Of a stretch of DNA of 54,090 bases, positions 1-8,917 are shown in pieces (position 1 is the first letter of the stretch; each line of letters starts with the position of its first letter). The DNA lies in assembly GCF_017355165.1 (NCBI RefSeq), contig NZ_JADILK010000032.1, forward strand, positions 1 through 54,090, in the 5' to 3' direction. Under the pieces are notes generated by a model. It worked only from the letters and a program-made list of their open reading frames with translations, was not told where the DNA came from and did not search any database. This DNA is from Bacillus sp. SD075 (lineage in GTDB: Bacteria; Bacillota; Bacilli; Bacillales; DSM-1321). The position numbers were made by a program, and so were the translations under genes.

Positions 1-1
1 G

Positions 2-34
2 AAGGGAGCTATGTATGCATAGCTCCCTTTTTTT
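2..34 (+). terminator. Intrinsic terminator of a gene left of the window
   Basis: A 12-bp perfect stem, AAGGGAGCTATG with CATAGCTCCCTT around a TATG loop, runs into a T tract. It ends a transcript that enters from the left; that gene is outside the window. Confidence 0.85.
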
Positions 35-116
35 GCACGAATTTTCTTGAATTCGCATATATAATGAAAAACCTGTCGATAATGTTTTTGTACGGCTATT
101 GCAATTATCCGTGAAA

Positions 117-145
117 TTGACTAGAATGAAATAAAATGCAATATT
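117..145 (+). promoter_or_regulatory. Probable sigma-A promoter of the leuS leader
   Basis: TTGACT at 117-122 is followed after 17 bases by AATATT at 140-145, a four-of-six match to the -10 box. It lies just upstream of the T-box leader, where the promoter is expected. The -10 match is modest. Confidence 0.5.
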
Positions 146-154
146 CTCATAAAG

Positions 155-400
155 ACTATGATGAGGAATAGTAGCGGTTTAAACCAGTAAAGAGAGTTGA
201 CGGATGGTGCAAGTCAACCTGGGATGGTCGTGAACTCGCCTTGGAGTCCCGGGTGTGAAGATGAAAAGTAATGCCTGGCGTTTTAATCCATGTTACGGAT
301 GTTTTAAGCTGGGCGGATGTTAGCTATCGCCAATGTGGGTGGTACCGCGGGAAGATATACATAATCCTCTCGTCCCTATTTTGGGATGAGGGGTTTTTTT
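155..400 (+). promoter_or_regulatory. Leucine T-box leader with terminator
   Basis: This leader couples leuS transcription to uncharged tRNA-Leu. The diagnostic T-box core (TGGGTGGTACCGCGG) lies at about 336-350. The Stem I region contains GAACTC, whose CTC at 235-237 is the likely specifier codon for leucine. A terminator follows at 365-399, where CCTC-TCGTCCC pairs with GGGATGA-GGGG and runs into seven T's. Known mechanism: uncharged tRNA binds the specifier loop and the T-box bulge and stabilises the antiterminator, so leuS is read. The leader abuts leuS, which fits its specificity. Confidence 0.95.
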
Positions 401-435
401 GATTGTTTTTTATACGGAAATTAGGAGGAAATCAA

Positions 436-2850
436 ATGAGTTTTGACCATAGAAGCATAGAAACGAAATGGCAAAAGTATTGGGAAGGCAATAAGACATT
501 TAAAACGGGTGAAGAAAGCGGCAAACGTAAATTCTACGCGCTGGATATGTTCCCATATCCTTCAGGTGCGGGTCTTCATGTAGGGCATCCGGAAGGTTAT
601 ACGGCAAGCGATATCCTAGCACGGATGAAACGGGCGCAGGGGTATAATGTATTGCATCCGATCGGCTGGGATGCTTTTGGACTTCCGGCAGAGCAATATG
701 CGATCGATACGGGAAATGATCCAGCTGAATTCACGGAGCATAACATCAACACGTTCCGCCGCCAAATCAAAGCCCTTGGTTTTTCTTATGACTGGGATCG
801 TGAAATAAACACGACAGATCCCGACTATTACAAATGGACGCAATGGATCTTCTTGAAATTATATGAAAAGGGCCTTGCGTATATTGATGAAGTGGCCGTA
901 AACTGGTGTCCGGCACTTGGCACGGTATTGGCTAACGAAGAAGTCATCGATGGGAAAAGTGAGCGTGGGGGCCATCCGGTTGAGCGCCGCCCGATGAAAC
1001 AGTGGATGCTTCGTATCACGGCATATGCAGACCGCTTAATCGATGATCTGAATGATGTGGATTGGCCGGAAAACATCAAAGATATGCAGCGTAACTGGAT
1101 TGGCCGTTCCGAGGGAGCGGAGGTTACATTCAATATCGATGGCTTTGATGAATCATTCACGGTGTTCACGACTCGTCCGGATACGTTATTCGGTGCGACA
1201 TATGCCGTATTGGCACCTGAACATCACTTTGTCGATAATATTACGACGGCTGATCAAAGGGCGGCAGTTGAAGCCTATTTAGATGAAGTGAAACATAAAA
1301 GCGATTTGGAAAGAACAGACTTGGCCAAGGATAAATCGGGCGTGTTCACAGGGGCTTATGCCATTAACCCGGTAAACGGCGAAAAAATGCCGATCTGGAT
1401 TGCCGATTATGTGTTGATCAGCTACGGAACAGGAGCAATCATGGCCGTTCCTGCCCATGATGAGCGTGATTATGAATTTGCAGTCAAGTTCGACTTGCCG
1501 ATCAAGGAAGTCGTAGCTGGCGGAGATGTGACAAGTGAAGCATATACAGGTGATGGACTTCATGTGAATTCCGAATTCCTGGATGGGTTGAATAAGGAAG
1601 ATGCCATTTCGACGATGATCAAATGGCTGGAAGAAAAAGAAATCGGCACGAGGAAAATAACATATCGCCTTCGTGACTGGTTATTCAGCCGTCAGCGTTA
1701 TTGGGGTGAACCGATTCCGATCATCCATTGGGAAGACGGCACGATGTCACCAGTGAAGGAAGAAGACCTTCCATTGATTTTACCGAAAGCTACGGACATC
1801 AAGCCTTCAGGTACAGGCGAATCACCACTTGCGAACATATCGGAATGGGTGAATGTGACGGATGAAAGCGGACGGAAAGGGCGCCGTGAGACAAACACGA
1901 TGCCACAGTGGGCAGGAAGCAGCTGGTACTTCCTTCGTTATATTGATCCTGACAACAAGGAAGCACTTGCAGATCCTGAAAAATTAAAAGAATGGATGCC
2001 GGTCGACATTTATATTGGCGGCGCTGAGCATGCAGTGCTTCACTTGCTTTACGCTCGTTTCTGGCATAAATTCCTGTACGATATCGGTGTCGTGCCAACG
2101 AAGGAACCATTCCAAAACCTATTTAACCAAGGGATGATCCTTGGCGAGAATAATGAAAAGATGAGTAAATCCAAAGGGAATGTCGTGAATCCGGATGATA
2201 TCGTCGAAAGCCATGGTGCCGATACACTTCGCATGTACGAAATGTTCATGGGACCATTGGATGCTTCGATTGCCTGGTCCACAAACGGATTGGACGGATC
2301 CCGCAGATTCCTTGACCGCATCTGGCGTTTATTAGTCAGCGATGACGGTGTGATCACAGATAAGATGACAGAGACGGATGATACGGGCAAGCTCGAAAAA
2401 GTTTATCATCAAACGGTTAAAAAAGTGACCGAGAACTATGAGGAATTGAAATTCAATACGGCGATTTCACAATTGATGGTATTCATTAATGATGCTTATA
2501 AAGCGGATTTACTCCCTAAGGTGTATATCGAAGGCTTCGTAAAGCTGCTTGCACCAGTTGCACCGCATATCGCTGAGGAACTTTGGTCTAAACTTGGCCA
2601 TTCCGAGAGCATCACGTACGGAACATGGCCGGCTTTCGACGAAGCGAAGTTAGTGGATAATGAAGTCGAAATCGTCATCCAAATCAATGGAAAAGTCAAA
2701 GCGAAATTAATGGTGCCGACTGACACTACGAAAGAAAAACTGGAAGAAATCGCGATGGGTGATGATTCCATCAAAGAACAAATCGATGGGAAGACCATTC
2801 GTAAAGTGATTGCCGTTCCAGGCAAATTAGTCAATATCGTCGCAAACTAA
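436..2850 (+). CDS. leuS: Leucyl-tRNA synthetase
   Basis: Class I aminoacyl-tRNA synthetase that charges tRNA-Leu with leucine in the cytoplasm. The 804-residue length equals that of B. subtilis LeuRS. Visible motifs are the HIGH-type signature HVGH at residues 48-51 and KMSKS at 575-579, with an editing (CP1) domain between them that includes the [10 protein letters not shown] stretch and the [15 protein letters not shown] stretch. I chose the ATG at 436 because AGGAGG sits 8 bases upstream; an upstream in-frame start at 403 falls inside the terminator tail and has no ribosome binding site. Expression is set by the Leu T-box directly upstream. The gene is followed at once by its own terminator, so it is probably monocistronic. 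Confidence 0.98.
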   Translation: MSFDHRSIETKWQKYWEGNKTFKTGEESGKRKFYALDMFPYPSGAGLHVGHPEGYTASDILARMKRAQGYNVLHPIGWDAFGLPAEQYAIDTGNDPAEFTEHNINTFRRQIKALGFSYDWDREINTTDPDYYKWTQWIFLKLYEKGLAYIDEVAVNWCPALGTVLANEEVIDGKSERGGHPVERRPMKQWMLRITAYADRLIDDLNDVDWPENIKDMQRNWIGRSEGAEVTFNIDGFDESFTVFTTRPDTLFGATYAVLAPEHHFVDNITTADQRAAVEAYLDEVKHKSDLERTDLAKDKSGVFTGAYAINPVNGEKMPIWIADYVLISYGTGAIMAVPAHDERDYEFAVKFDLPIKEVVAGGDVTSEAYTGDGLHVNSEFLDGLNKEDAISTMIKWLEEKEIGTRKITYRLRDWLFSRQRYWGEPIPIIHWEDGTMSPVKEEDLPLILPKATDIKPSGTGESPLANISEWVNVTDESGRKGRRETNTMPQWAGSSWYFLRYIDPDNKEALADPEKLKEWMPVDIYIGGAEHAVLHLLYARFWHKFLYDIGVVPTKEPFQNLFNQGMILGENNEKMSKSKGNVVNPDDIVESHGADTLRMYEMFMGPLDASIAWSTNGLDGSRRFLDRIWRLLVSDDGVITDKMTETDDTGKLEKVYHQTVKKVTENYEELKFNTAISQLMVFINDAYKADLLPKVYIEGFVKLLAPVAPHIAEELWSKLGHSESITYGTWPAFDEAKLVDNEVEIVIQINGKVKAKLMVPTDTTKEKLEEIAMGDDSIKEQIDGKTIRKVIAVPGKLVNIVAN

Positions 2851-2864
2851 ATAAAAATGATTGG

Positions 2865-2905
2865 AAGCTGTCCCGCATATTTTTCCTGCTGGGACAGCTT
2901 TTTTT
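2865..2905 (+). terminator. leuS terminator
   Basis: AAGCTGTCCC pairs perfectly with GGGACAGCTT across a 16-base loop, followed by a run of T's. It lies 14 bases after the leuS stop. Confidence 0.92.
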
Positions 2906-3176
2906 CGTGTCATTGGCTGACCATAGGAAATAGGTCATATTAGGATTTTCACCGATTTAATTCTATTAACACGAATCTAGCGAATGTTGGCATGAATAGC
3001 GTCATCGGAACTCCAATACCTTGCTTAATTGGTACATGGGAATCATTTTTCGGCTTGATGGCCAAATAAATCAAGCAGTTGACATTAAAAAGGGAAAAAA
3101 TTGGTTGATAAAATTTTACAGTATGATAGTTTGGTATAGTACTGTTATTTTTTAACCAATTATTGGAGGGAAAACC
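2906..3176. other. Gap between leuS and the protease gene
   Basis: AT-rich non-coding DNA. It must hold the protease promoter. TTGATA at about 3105 and TATAGT at about 3135 are candidate elements, but no pair has convincing spacing, so I do not assign a promoter. GGAGGG lies 7 bases before the GTG start at 3177. I see no hairpin or small gene. Confidence 0.5.
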
Positions 3177-6100
3177 GTGAAATTTAAGAATGTGAGTCGA
3201 ATTACGGCGTGTGTACTAATTTTTACGCTGGTTTTCAGCTTGATGGTTCCACTAAATTCTCAAGCTGCAGCTGTAAAACCCATTGAAAATGTAAAAACAA
3301 TTAAAAATGGGGACACCCTGGACGGAAAGTTTGAAAAACCGGATGTTCAATGGTACCAAATCAGTCCCACAACAGAAGAAATACAAAAGTTCTCCCACAT
3401 TGAGTTCGAAGTCAATTCGGACAAAATCTTGAATATCTCCGTATATCAAGATAAAGAAAAAGCAGAAAAAGATGAGAGCAATTATTTTGTCTCTTCTTAT
3501 CCTGATGAAAAAGCTGTAGTAGATTTCCCATATGCTTGGGAAGGCGCATATTATGTTAAAGTTGAATATTTCGGCGATACGGATGATGAGGGAAATCCCA
3601 TCCTGGATGCGGAAAATGTAGCTGAATACTCCATCAATGCTCATTCAGTGACATTGCCGCCATCTGCCGGTGACGAAGGGGAGGGCCTCGAATCATGCCC
3701 GGTTGAAGTGAGTGTAAACGATAAGAAAACGGGAGAATCCATGTTGAAAACACTCCGCGTGTTTAGAGATGAAGTCCTCACGAAGTCGTCTGAGGGACGC
3801 ACCCTTTCCTCTTTATACTATAAGGCTTCGCCATTCCTGGCCCTTCACCTTGCGGGTAATAAAACGGCGAGGGAAGCCGTCTATAATCACTTAGTAGCGA
3901 TTAAGCCCCTTATTGAGGATCTTAATGAAAATGGAGCAAGCAGTACGGCAGTCATCAGCAACAAGCAGCAAGAAGCGATTAAGGCCTTATTCAAAAAGTC
4001 GGCAGACGTCGCACCGGCTGGATTGAAAAAGGATATGGAAGCCATAGCAAAGAAAATCAATCTTGATAAGCTTGCAGGTGAAAGAATCGTCGATATCGCA
4101 AGCAAAGCGGGAATCGAACTTCCGGCTTCGAAAAATATGAAGAACAAATATATCGTCAAACTTAAACCTGGAAAGTCATTAAGCGCTGTCCAATCCAAGG
4201 TAAGTGGAAAAGGATATGGAACATTATCGACACCTAAGCAACAAGAGGTTCTGTATGATGATATGTATGTCGTAGAGTTAAAGAACCAAGCCAAAATGAG
4301 CACAGCAGCTCTATCCAATATCGAAAAACTTCCAGAAGTGGAATATATCGAAGCGGTAAAAACGTACAAAGCATTTTCTGCCGACATTCAATCACCGTAT
4401 CAATGGTCTTTAGATAACGCCGGTGGGGAAGAAGGCATAAAGGGAGCGGACATCGATAACGAAAAACTGCAGAACCTAATTAAGAAACGTAATTTAAAAA
4501 ATACATTGGTAGCGGTTATCGACACAGGTGTCGATGATTCACTGGCGGATCTACAGAGTGTCGTTGAAATGGAGTCAGGCAAGAATTTCATCGATAAGAA
4601 AGAAAAAGCAATCGATGACAATGGCCATGGTACACATGTATCCGGAATCATCGCTGCCAAAGCAGATAATGGCTATTCCATGCAAGGGATTAATCCAGTA
4701 GCTAAAATCATGCCTGTGAAGGTCTTGGACTCTTCAGGATATGGAGACAATGAGAAAATTGCACTAGGCATTAAATATGCCGTGGATCATGGTGCAAAGG
4801 TCATTAACCTTAGCTTGGGCGGAGAATATAGCAGGACGATTGAATATGCCCTGAAACATGCCGCTGCCAAGAATGTAATGGTTGTCGTAGCAAGCGGTAA
4901 TGATGGAATGGACGGTCTATCTTATCCTGCATCTTCTAAATACGCGATATCCGTCGGAGCAACCAATGCGCTTGATTTAGTATCCGATTATTCCAATTAT
5001 GGATCGAAATTGGACCTGGTCGCTCCAGGGACAGGCATCCCGAGCCTTGTGCCTAATGGGAATGTTACCTACATGGATGGTACATCAATGGCAGCTCCGC
5101 ATGTTGCAGCAGCTACAGCCTTGTTATTATCCGGAAACCCTGGGTTGAAAGTGAATGAAGTAAGGGAAATCCTTCATGAGACATCGGAATATGTTGCTTT
5201 TGAGGAGGAAGATAATGCATACCCTTATGAGGACTATCAATCAGAAGATGGGGAAATCATTATATCGGAAGAAGAACTGCCTGTCGGAAAAGATTTAGTA
5301 TCTGGATATGGAAGGCTGAATGCGTTCAGCGCACTTAGTGCAGTGGATTTACAAGCTAAAGTCAATCTTGTGATGGATACGCAAACAAAACTGACTGGTT
5401 CAGCTAAAAAAGGTTCAGTAATCGAAGTGAAAAGCGGAAACAAAACGCTTGGTAAAGGAACGGCGGCAGCTAATGGAACGTTTACCGTTAACATTCCGGT
5501 CCAAAAAGCTGAGCAGCTGCTTACTGTGAATATCTCTGATTCTTCCAAACTGGCAGCATCTTCAATCAAAGTATACGTGAATAAGGGGGCAGCCCCTAAC
5601 AAGCCAACTGTAAAAGCTTTAAGTGACAAAGATACGTATGTAACGGGTCAATCACAAGCAGACATGAAAATCACGGTCAAAAATAGCGCAAAAAAGGTGA
5701 TTGGTTCAGGTAACACGGACAGTAAAGGGAATTTCAAAGTGAAAATCAGCAAGCAAAAGGCTGACACTAAACTTTCAGTAACAGCTACAGACTTAGCAAA
5801 ACGTGAAAGCAAGGCGGCAAGCGTGACTGTTCTCGATAAAACAGCACCGGATGCCCCGAAAGTGAATGAAGTAAGCGATAAAGCTACTTCAGTAACTGGA
5901 AAAGCGGAAATCGGTTCAACCGTTACCGTAAAGGCCAACAATAAAAACATCGGAACGGCAAAAGCTGATAGTAAGGGGAACTTCTCCATCAAAATCAGCA
6001 AGAAAAAGGCAGGGTCCGCATTGTATGTTTCAGCAAAAGATAAAGCGGGCAATACAGGAAAAGCAGCAAAAGTAATGGTTAAAGATAAAACTGCTCCAAG

Positions 6101-6344
6101 TGCACCGAAAGTGAATGAAGTTAACGACAAAGCAACAAAAGTAACTGGAAAAGCGGAAATCGGTTCAACCGTTATCGTAAAGGCCAACAATAAAAACATC
6201 GGAACGGCAAAAGCTGATAGTAAGGGGAACTTCTCCATCAAAATCAGCAAGAAAAAAGCAGGGTCCGCATTGTACGTTTCAGCAAAAGATAAAGCAGGCA
6301 ATACAGGAAAAGCAACAAAAGTAACGGTTAAAAAATCTAAATAG
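3177..6344 (+). CDS. Secreted S8 (subtilisin-like) serine protease with Ig-like repeats
   Basis: Exported serine endopeptidase, 1055 residues, GTG start with GGAGGG upstream. Residues 1 to about 31 form a Sec signal peptide ending in an AAA-type cleavage region. A beta-rich PPC-like segment covers about residues 35-155. An inhibitor I9-like propeptide region (about 320-400) precedes the peptidase domain. The catalytic triad is clear: D449 in VIDTGVD, H484 in NGHGTHVSG and S637 in GTSMAAPHVA, with the oxyanion-hole N575 in ASGNDG. The C-terminal part, from about residue 725, holds four bacterial Ig-like repeats of about 83 residues rich in Lys and Ala. The last two (887-969 and 970-1052) differ at only six positions. 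No LPXTG anchor or SLH domain is seen, so it is probably secreted or held by charge on the wall. Nothing next to it suggests a substrate. Confidence 0.9.
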   Translation: MKFKNVSRITACVLIFTLVFSLMVPLNSQAAAVKPIENVKTIKNGDTLDGKFEKPDVQWYQISPTTEEIQKFSHIEFEVNSDKILNISVYQDKEKAEKDESNYFVSSYPDEKAVVDFPYAWEGAYYVKVEYFGDTDDEGNPILDAENVAEYSINAHSVTLPPSAGDEGEGLESCPVEVSVNDKKTGESMLKTLRVFRDEVLTKSSEGRTLSSLYYKASPFLALHLAGNKTAREAVYNHLVAIKPLIEDLNENGASSTAVISNKQQEAIKALFKKSADVAPAGLKKDMEAIAKKINLDKLAGERIVDIASKAGIELPASKNMKNKYIVKLKPGKSLSAVQSKVSGKGYGTLSTPKQQEVLYDDMYVVELKNQAKMSTAALSNIEKLPEVEYIEAVKTYKAFSADIQSPYQWSLDNAGGEEGIKGADIDNEKLQNLIKKRNLKNTLVAVIDTGVDDSLADLQSVVEMESGKNFIDKKEKAIDDNGHGTHVSGIIAAKADNGYSMQGINPVAKIMPVKVLDSSGYGDNEKIALGIKYAVDHGAKVINLSLGGEYSRTIEYALKHAAAKNVMVVVASGNDGMDGLSYPASSKYAISVGATNALDLVSDYSNYGSKLDLVAPGTGIPSLVPNGNVTYMDGTSMAAPHVAAATALLLSGNPGLKVNEVREILHETSEYVAFEEEDNAYPYEDYQSEDGEIIISEEELPVGKDLVSGYGRLNAFSALSAVDLQAKVNLVMDTQTKLTGSAKKGSVIEVKSGNKTLGKGTAAANGTFTVNIPVQKAEQLLTVNISDSSKLAASSIKVYVNKGAAPNKPTVKALSDKDTYVTGQSQADMKITVKNSAKKVIGSGNTDSKGNFKVKISKQKADTKLSVTATDLAKRESKAASVTVLDKTAPDAPKVNEVSDKATSVTGKAEIGSTVTVKANNKNIGTAKADSKGNFSIKISKKKAGSALYVSAKDKAGNTGKAAKVMVKDKTAPSAPKVNEVNDKATKVTGKAEIGSTVIVKANNKNIGTAKADSKGNFSIKISKKKAGSALYVSAKDKAGNTGKATKVTVKKSK
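5835..6332 (+). repeat. Tandem 249-bp repeat encoding two Ig-like domains
   Basis: Two adjacent in-frame copies, 5835-6083 and 6084-6332, each encode an 83-residue DKTAP-initiated Ig-like domain. By eye the proteins differ at six residues and long DNA stretches are identical, which points to a recent duplication or gene conversion. Confidence 0.9.
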
Positions 6345-6355
6345 CAATAAGGGGG

Positions 6356-6390
6356 AAGGCCGTTTAACTTACATGTTAAACGGCCTTTTT
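6356..6390 (+). terminator. Terminator of the protease gene
   Basis: GGCCGTTTAAC pairs with GTTAAACGGCC around a short loop and is followed by TTTTT. It starts about 12 bases after the protease stop. Confidence 0.92.
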
Positions 6391-6523
6391 GTGCGGCTTT
6401 GTTTGACCGGTGACTGGTCTTTCTTTAGTAACATAAGTCTTGATTTAAATGCCTCATTTATTTTCTTGAAATCATAGCGTTCGTTAGCGTGCTAAAAACA
6501 AACTTGCCCCTGCATTTGTCAGC

Positions 6524-7123
6524 TCATTTAGTGAATTCACTTCTCAGGAGGTAGACAACATCGTATCCCTTCAACTCGTCCATATGGCCATCCATATCAC
6601 CATAAAAGTCAGTGGAAAGTGAACGTATGCCTTCATTTCCGCTTGAATAGCATATACTCGCCAATGCAAGCTTGCTTGTCCTGTTTATATTGAGTTGGCC
6701 AGCACTGCCCCATACGCTGGAATCCATTTCATCAATGGTTTCAGGATATGTGACAGTGTCCGTACCATCATCGTTTTGAATGCTGATATTGAACATCGAT
6801 TGATCTTGTCCCCCATCCGTTTTGGATGTGGTGAAGATGATCGTCCCATTCTTTTCAACCCCAGTTGTCATGCGTCCTTTTTCATCCTCAACTAGTTTAC
6901 CAAATTCATATTTCTCGACCCAGACGGACATCTCCTTGTATGTATCATCAACATTGAAATCGATAAGAAAGGAATGTTCAGCTGTATTCTCCAGGATGGA
7001 CTTTTCCCTTGCTGTCAGCTCAGGAACTGAAAGGTTATTCTCGGATTTTTGATCATTAGCCTTGCAGGCCACTAAAAAAAGTGAGAGCAGGGATAGGGTG
7101 ATGGATAAAAAGATCTTTTTCAT
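6524..7123 (-). CDS. Putative lipoprotein of unknown function
   Basis: I do not recognise the family. The 199-residue product starts with a short basic n-region, a leucine-rich stretch and the lipobox LVAC, with Cys20 as the lipid-modified residue, so it should be a membrane-anchored lipoprotein facing the outside. The mature part is acidic and hydrophilic. I chose the ATG at 7123 because AGAGG lies about 8 bases upstream. A GTG three codons earlier (7132) touches that ribosome binding site. The gene stands alone between the protease terminator and the coat gene on the same strand; no partner or operon is evident. Confidence 0.75.
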   Translation of the reverse strand: MKKIFLSITLSLLSLFLVACKANDQKSENNLSVPELTAREKSILENTAEHSFLIDFNVDDTYKEMSVWVEKYEFGKLVEDEKGRMTTGVEKNGTIIFTTSKTDGGQDQSMFNISIQNDDGTDTVTYPETIDEMDSSVWGSAGQLNINRTSKLALASICYSSGNEGIRSLSTDFYGDMDGHMDELKGYDVVYLLRSEFTK

Positions 7124-7213
7124 GATTTTCACCTCTTTAATACTTGCAGACTAAGTAAAACCAAATCTTATATATTATATCATTCTAATGAAAACCAGAA
7201 TCGGGACGCGGCA

Positions 7214-7243
7214 AAAAGGCAAGCAATCGTCCGCTTGCCTTTT
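7214..7243 (-). terminator. Terminator of the coat protein gene
   Basis: AAAAGGCAAGC and GCTTGCCTTTT form an 11-bp stem. Read on the minus strand it lies just after the stop at 7252 and is followed by T's. Confidence 0.85.
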
Positions 7244-7251
7244 CGTTGCAT

Positions 7252-7746
7252 TTAGAATGGTTGGGAAAGAGCCTTATTGGCACCATCGACGTCATTTTGA
7301 AGCAATTGGTTCAAGTCGTAAGCAGGATAGAGGTTTCTTTCATAAAGGTAGTTGAAAATCTTGGCATGGGTATCGATGGCTCCATTTAAGTGTTTCTTAA
7401 ATACCTTTCGAAGAGAAGGGGTGGCTGTTTCAGTAATGGCAAGTGCATAACTTTTGATGGATGATTTGGCAAAACCGAGCAATTCCCCGGCAGCAGCGGC
7501 CGATGCGTCATCCCTTAATACATCGTCATCCCTGCCCACCTTAGGCGCCAATGGGTAAAATTGCAGCAGCTCCATGATGTTCTGGGTAAGGGTATCGATC
7601 GTTTGTCTATAGATCGTTTTTAGAATTGGATCTTTTATTTTTGGATAAGCTTTTTTAAATTTCATAAGGGCATTGGACTGGTCGGCGACCAACTCATGAA
7701 GCTCGAGTGTTTCATGCCAAGCAAGGTGTGAATGGGTGGGTTGCAT
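7252..7746 (-). CDS. CotF-family spore coat protein
   Basis: A 164-residue helical protein of the Coat F (ferritin-like) type, associated with the spore coat in Bacillaceae. The fit rests on the N-terminal HETLELHELVADQSNALMKFK helix start, the repeated helical blocks and the C-terminal tyrosine-rich YLYERNLYPAYDLNQLL segment. AGGAGG precedes the ATG at 7746. A sporulation promoter (sigma-K or sigma-E) would be expected, but I could not identify a clear -10/-35 pair in the 135-bp gap to gltC. It has its own terminator and is probably monocistronic. Family confidence is good; which named coat protein it corresponds to is not determined. Confidence 0.8.
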   Translation of the reverse strand: MQPTHSHLAWHETLELHELVADQSNALMKFKKAYPKIKDPILKTIYRQTIDTLTQNIMELLQFYPLAPKVGRDDDVLRDDASAAAAGELLGFAKSSIKSYALAITETATPSLRKVFKKHLNGAIDTHAKIFNYLYERNLYPAYDLNQLLQNDVDGANKALSQPF

Positions 7747-7881
7747 TTAAATTCCTCCTGAACGAATAATCTTGATACGTTATTCGAATAGTGGGCTATA
7801 GGTAAGTTGTCTAGTGAAATATTCATGGGAAGAGCTTGTCCTGTCTCAGACCCACATTCACAGCTTAGAAGGATCCAAGTT

Positions 7882-8784
7882 TTATTGATATTGTTCGAGA
7901 ACAGAGAAGAACTTTTTAGCAAATTGGTAAAAAAGTTTTTCTGATGGAGCCAAGTCCCTATTTTTTGGGGTGATGATGCCGACAGTCCGCTTGACTTCGG
8001 GGGTATCGATCGGAATTTTGACAGTCAGTCTTGGAATGACTTCATAAAAGGTACTGTCAGGGAGCAGGCTGACTCCGATTCCGGCCGATACGAGCCCTTT
8101 TATGGAGTCCATGTCTTCACCTTCCGAGGCGATGTTCGGTGCGAAACCGGCTGCTTTGCATGCTTCGAGAGCGATAGTGTGAAAGATGTATCCTTTTGGA
8201 AACAAGACGAAGGGATCATTTCGTAAGTCACTTAGACGCAGACTCTGCCTTTCAGCTAATGGGTGAGTTATGGGCAGTAAAGCGGAAATGTTTTCCGTGA
8301 ACAGGATATGACCTTCGATATCTGGATCGTTTGTCGGAATCGGTCCAAGGAAGGCTAATCCGATTTCGCGATTTTTGACAGCTTCCTTTAAAGAGGAATA
8401 AGATCCCTGCCTTAAGTGGAAGCCGATATTCGGCTGCTCATCTTTAAAAGCGGAAATGACGGTAGGCAGTAAATGGGTGGAAAGGCTGGTCGGGAATCCG
8501 ATTTTAATGCTTCCGTGTTCAGGATCCAAAAACTCCTCGATTTGATATTTGGCATATTCTATCGCCTGTATCGCCGTTTTGGCATGGATTAAGAAAATTT
8601 TACCGATTGGGGTTAACTGGATATTCCGGCCGATTTTCTCGAATAAAAGTACGCCAAGCTCATCTTCCAGTCTGGAAATTTGCCGGCTGATTGCGGATTG
8701 TGCGATATGCAGGTGCTCTGCGGCTTCAGAGACGTGTTCTCTCTCGGCGACCTCAACAAAATAACGTAATTGTCGTAGTTCCAT
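7882..8784 (-). CDS. gltC: LysR-family activator of glutamate synthase
   Basis: LysR-type transcription factor that activates gltAB and represses its own gene in B. subtilis, in response to the 2-oxoglutarate/glutamate balance. The 300-residue length equals GltC. An N-terminal winged helix-turn-helix (about residues 1-60, with SEAAEHLHIAQSAISRQI) is followed by a LysR substrate-binding domain, ending in the characteristic FFSVLEQYQ tail. It is transcribed divergently from gltA, 133 bp apart, with a GltC box between. AGGAGGATG precedes the ATG at 8784. Confidence 0.96.
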   Translation of the reverse strand: MELRQLRYFVEVAEREHVSEAAEHLHIAQSAISRQISRLEDELGVLLFEKIGRNIQLTPIGKIFLIHAKTAIQAIEYAKYQIEEFLDPEHGSIKIGFPTSLSTHLLPTVISAFKDEQPNIGFHLRQGSYSSLKEAVKNREIGLAFLGPIPTNDPDIEGHILFTENISALLPITHPLAERQSLRLSDLRNDPFVLFPKGYIFHTIALEACKAAGFAPNIASEGEDMDSIKGLVSAGIGVSLLPDSTFYEVIPRLTVKIPIDTPEVKRTVGIITPKNRDLAPSEKLFYQFAKKFFSVLEQYQ

Positions 8785-8805
8785 TTATTCATCCTCCTGC
8801 CATTC

Positions 8806-8820
8806 ATCTCAAATTGAGAT
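8806..8820. promoter_or_regulatory. GltC box I
   Basis: ATCTCA-AAT-TGAGAT is a perfect 15-bp inverted repeat of the ATCTCA-N3-TGAGAT type known for the B. subtilis gltC-gltA control region. It lies 22 bp upstream of the proposed gltA -35 box and just upstream of the gltC start, which fits activation of gltA and autorepression of gltC. Confidence 0.92.
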
Positions 8821-8822
8821 AG

Positions 8823-8835
8823 ATTCTAATAGAAT
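8823..8835. promoter_or_regulatory. Candidate second GltC site
   Basis: ATTCTAATAGAAT is a short imperfect dyad between GltC box I and the gltA -35 box. Its position corresponds to the lower-affinity box II of B. subtilis. The assignment rests on position and partial symmetry only. Confidence 0.45.
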
Positions 8836-8841
8836 TATATA

Positions 8842-8870
8842 TTGTTTATATCGATTTGAAAACCTAGAAT
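8842..8870 (+). promoter_or_regulatory. gltAB promoter
   Basis: TTGTTT (8842-8847) and TAGAAT (8865-8870) are 17 bases apart, a weak sigma-A promoter as expected for an activator-dependent gene. It lies directly downstream of the GltC sites. Confidence 0.7.
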
Positions 8871-8917
8871 AAATGTAAGTGACATAACGGTGTAAGAATA
8901 CGATGGGGGCGATTAAT

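Noticed and set aside
3887..4387. Minus-strand frame of 166 codons inside the protease gene
   Set aside because: Antisense to a well-supported gene, no binding site, composition typical of a shadow frame.
5648..6301. Long minus-strand frame (217 codons) opposite the protease repeats
   Set aside because: It mirrors the repeat-encoding DNA of the protease, has no ribosome binding site and its repetition simply reflects the Ig-like repeats.
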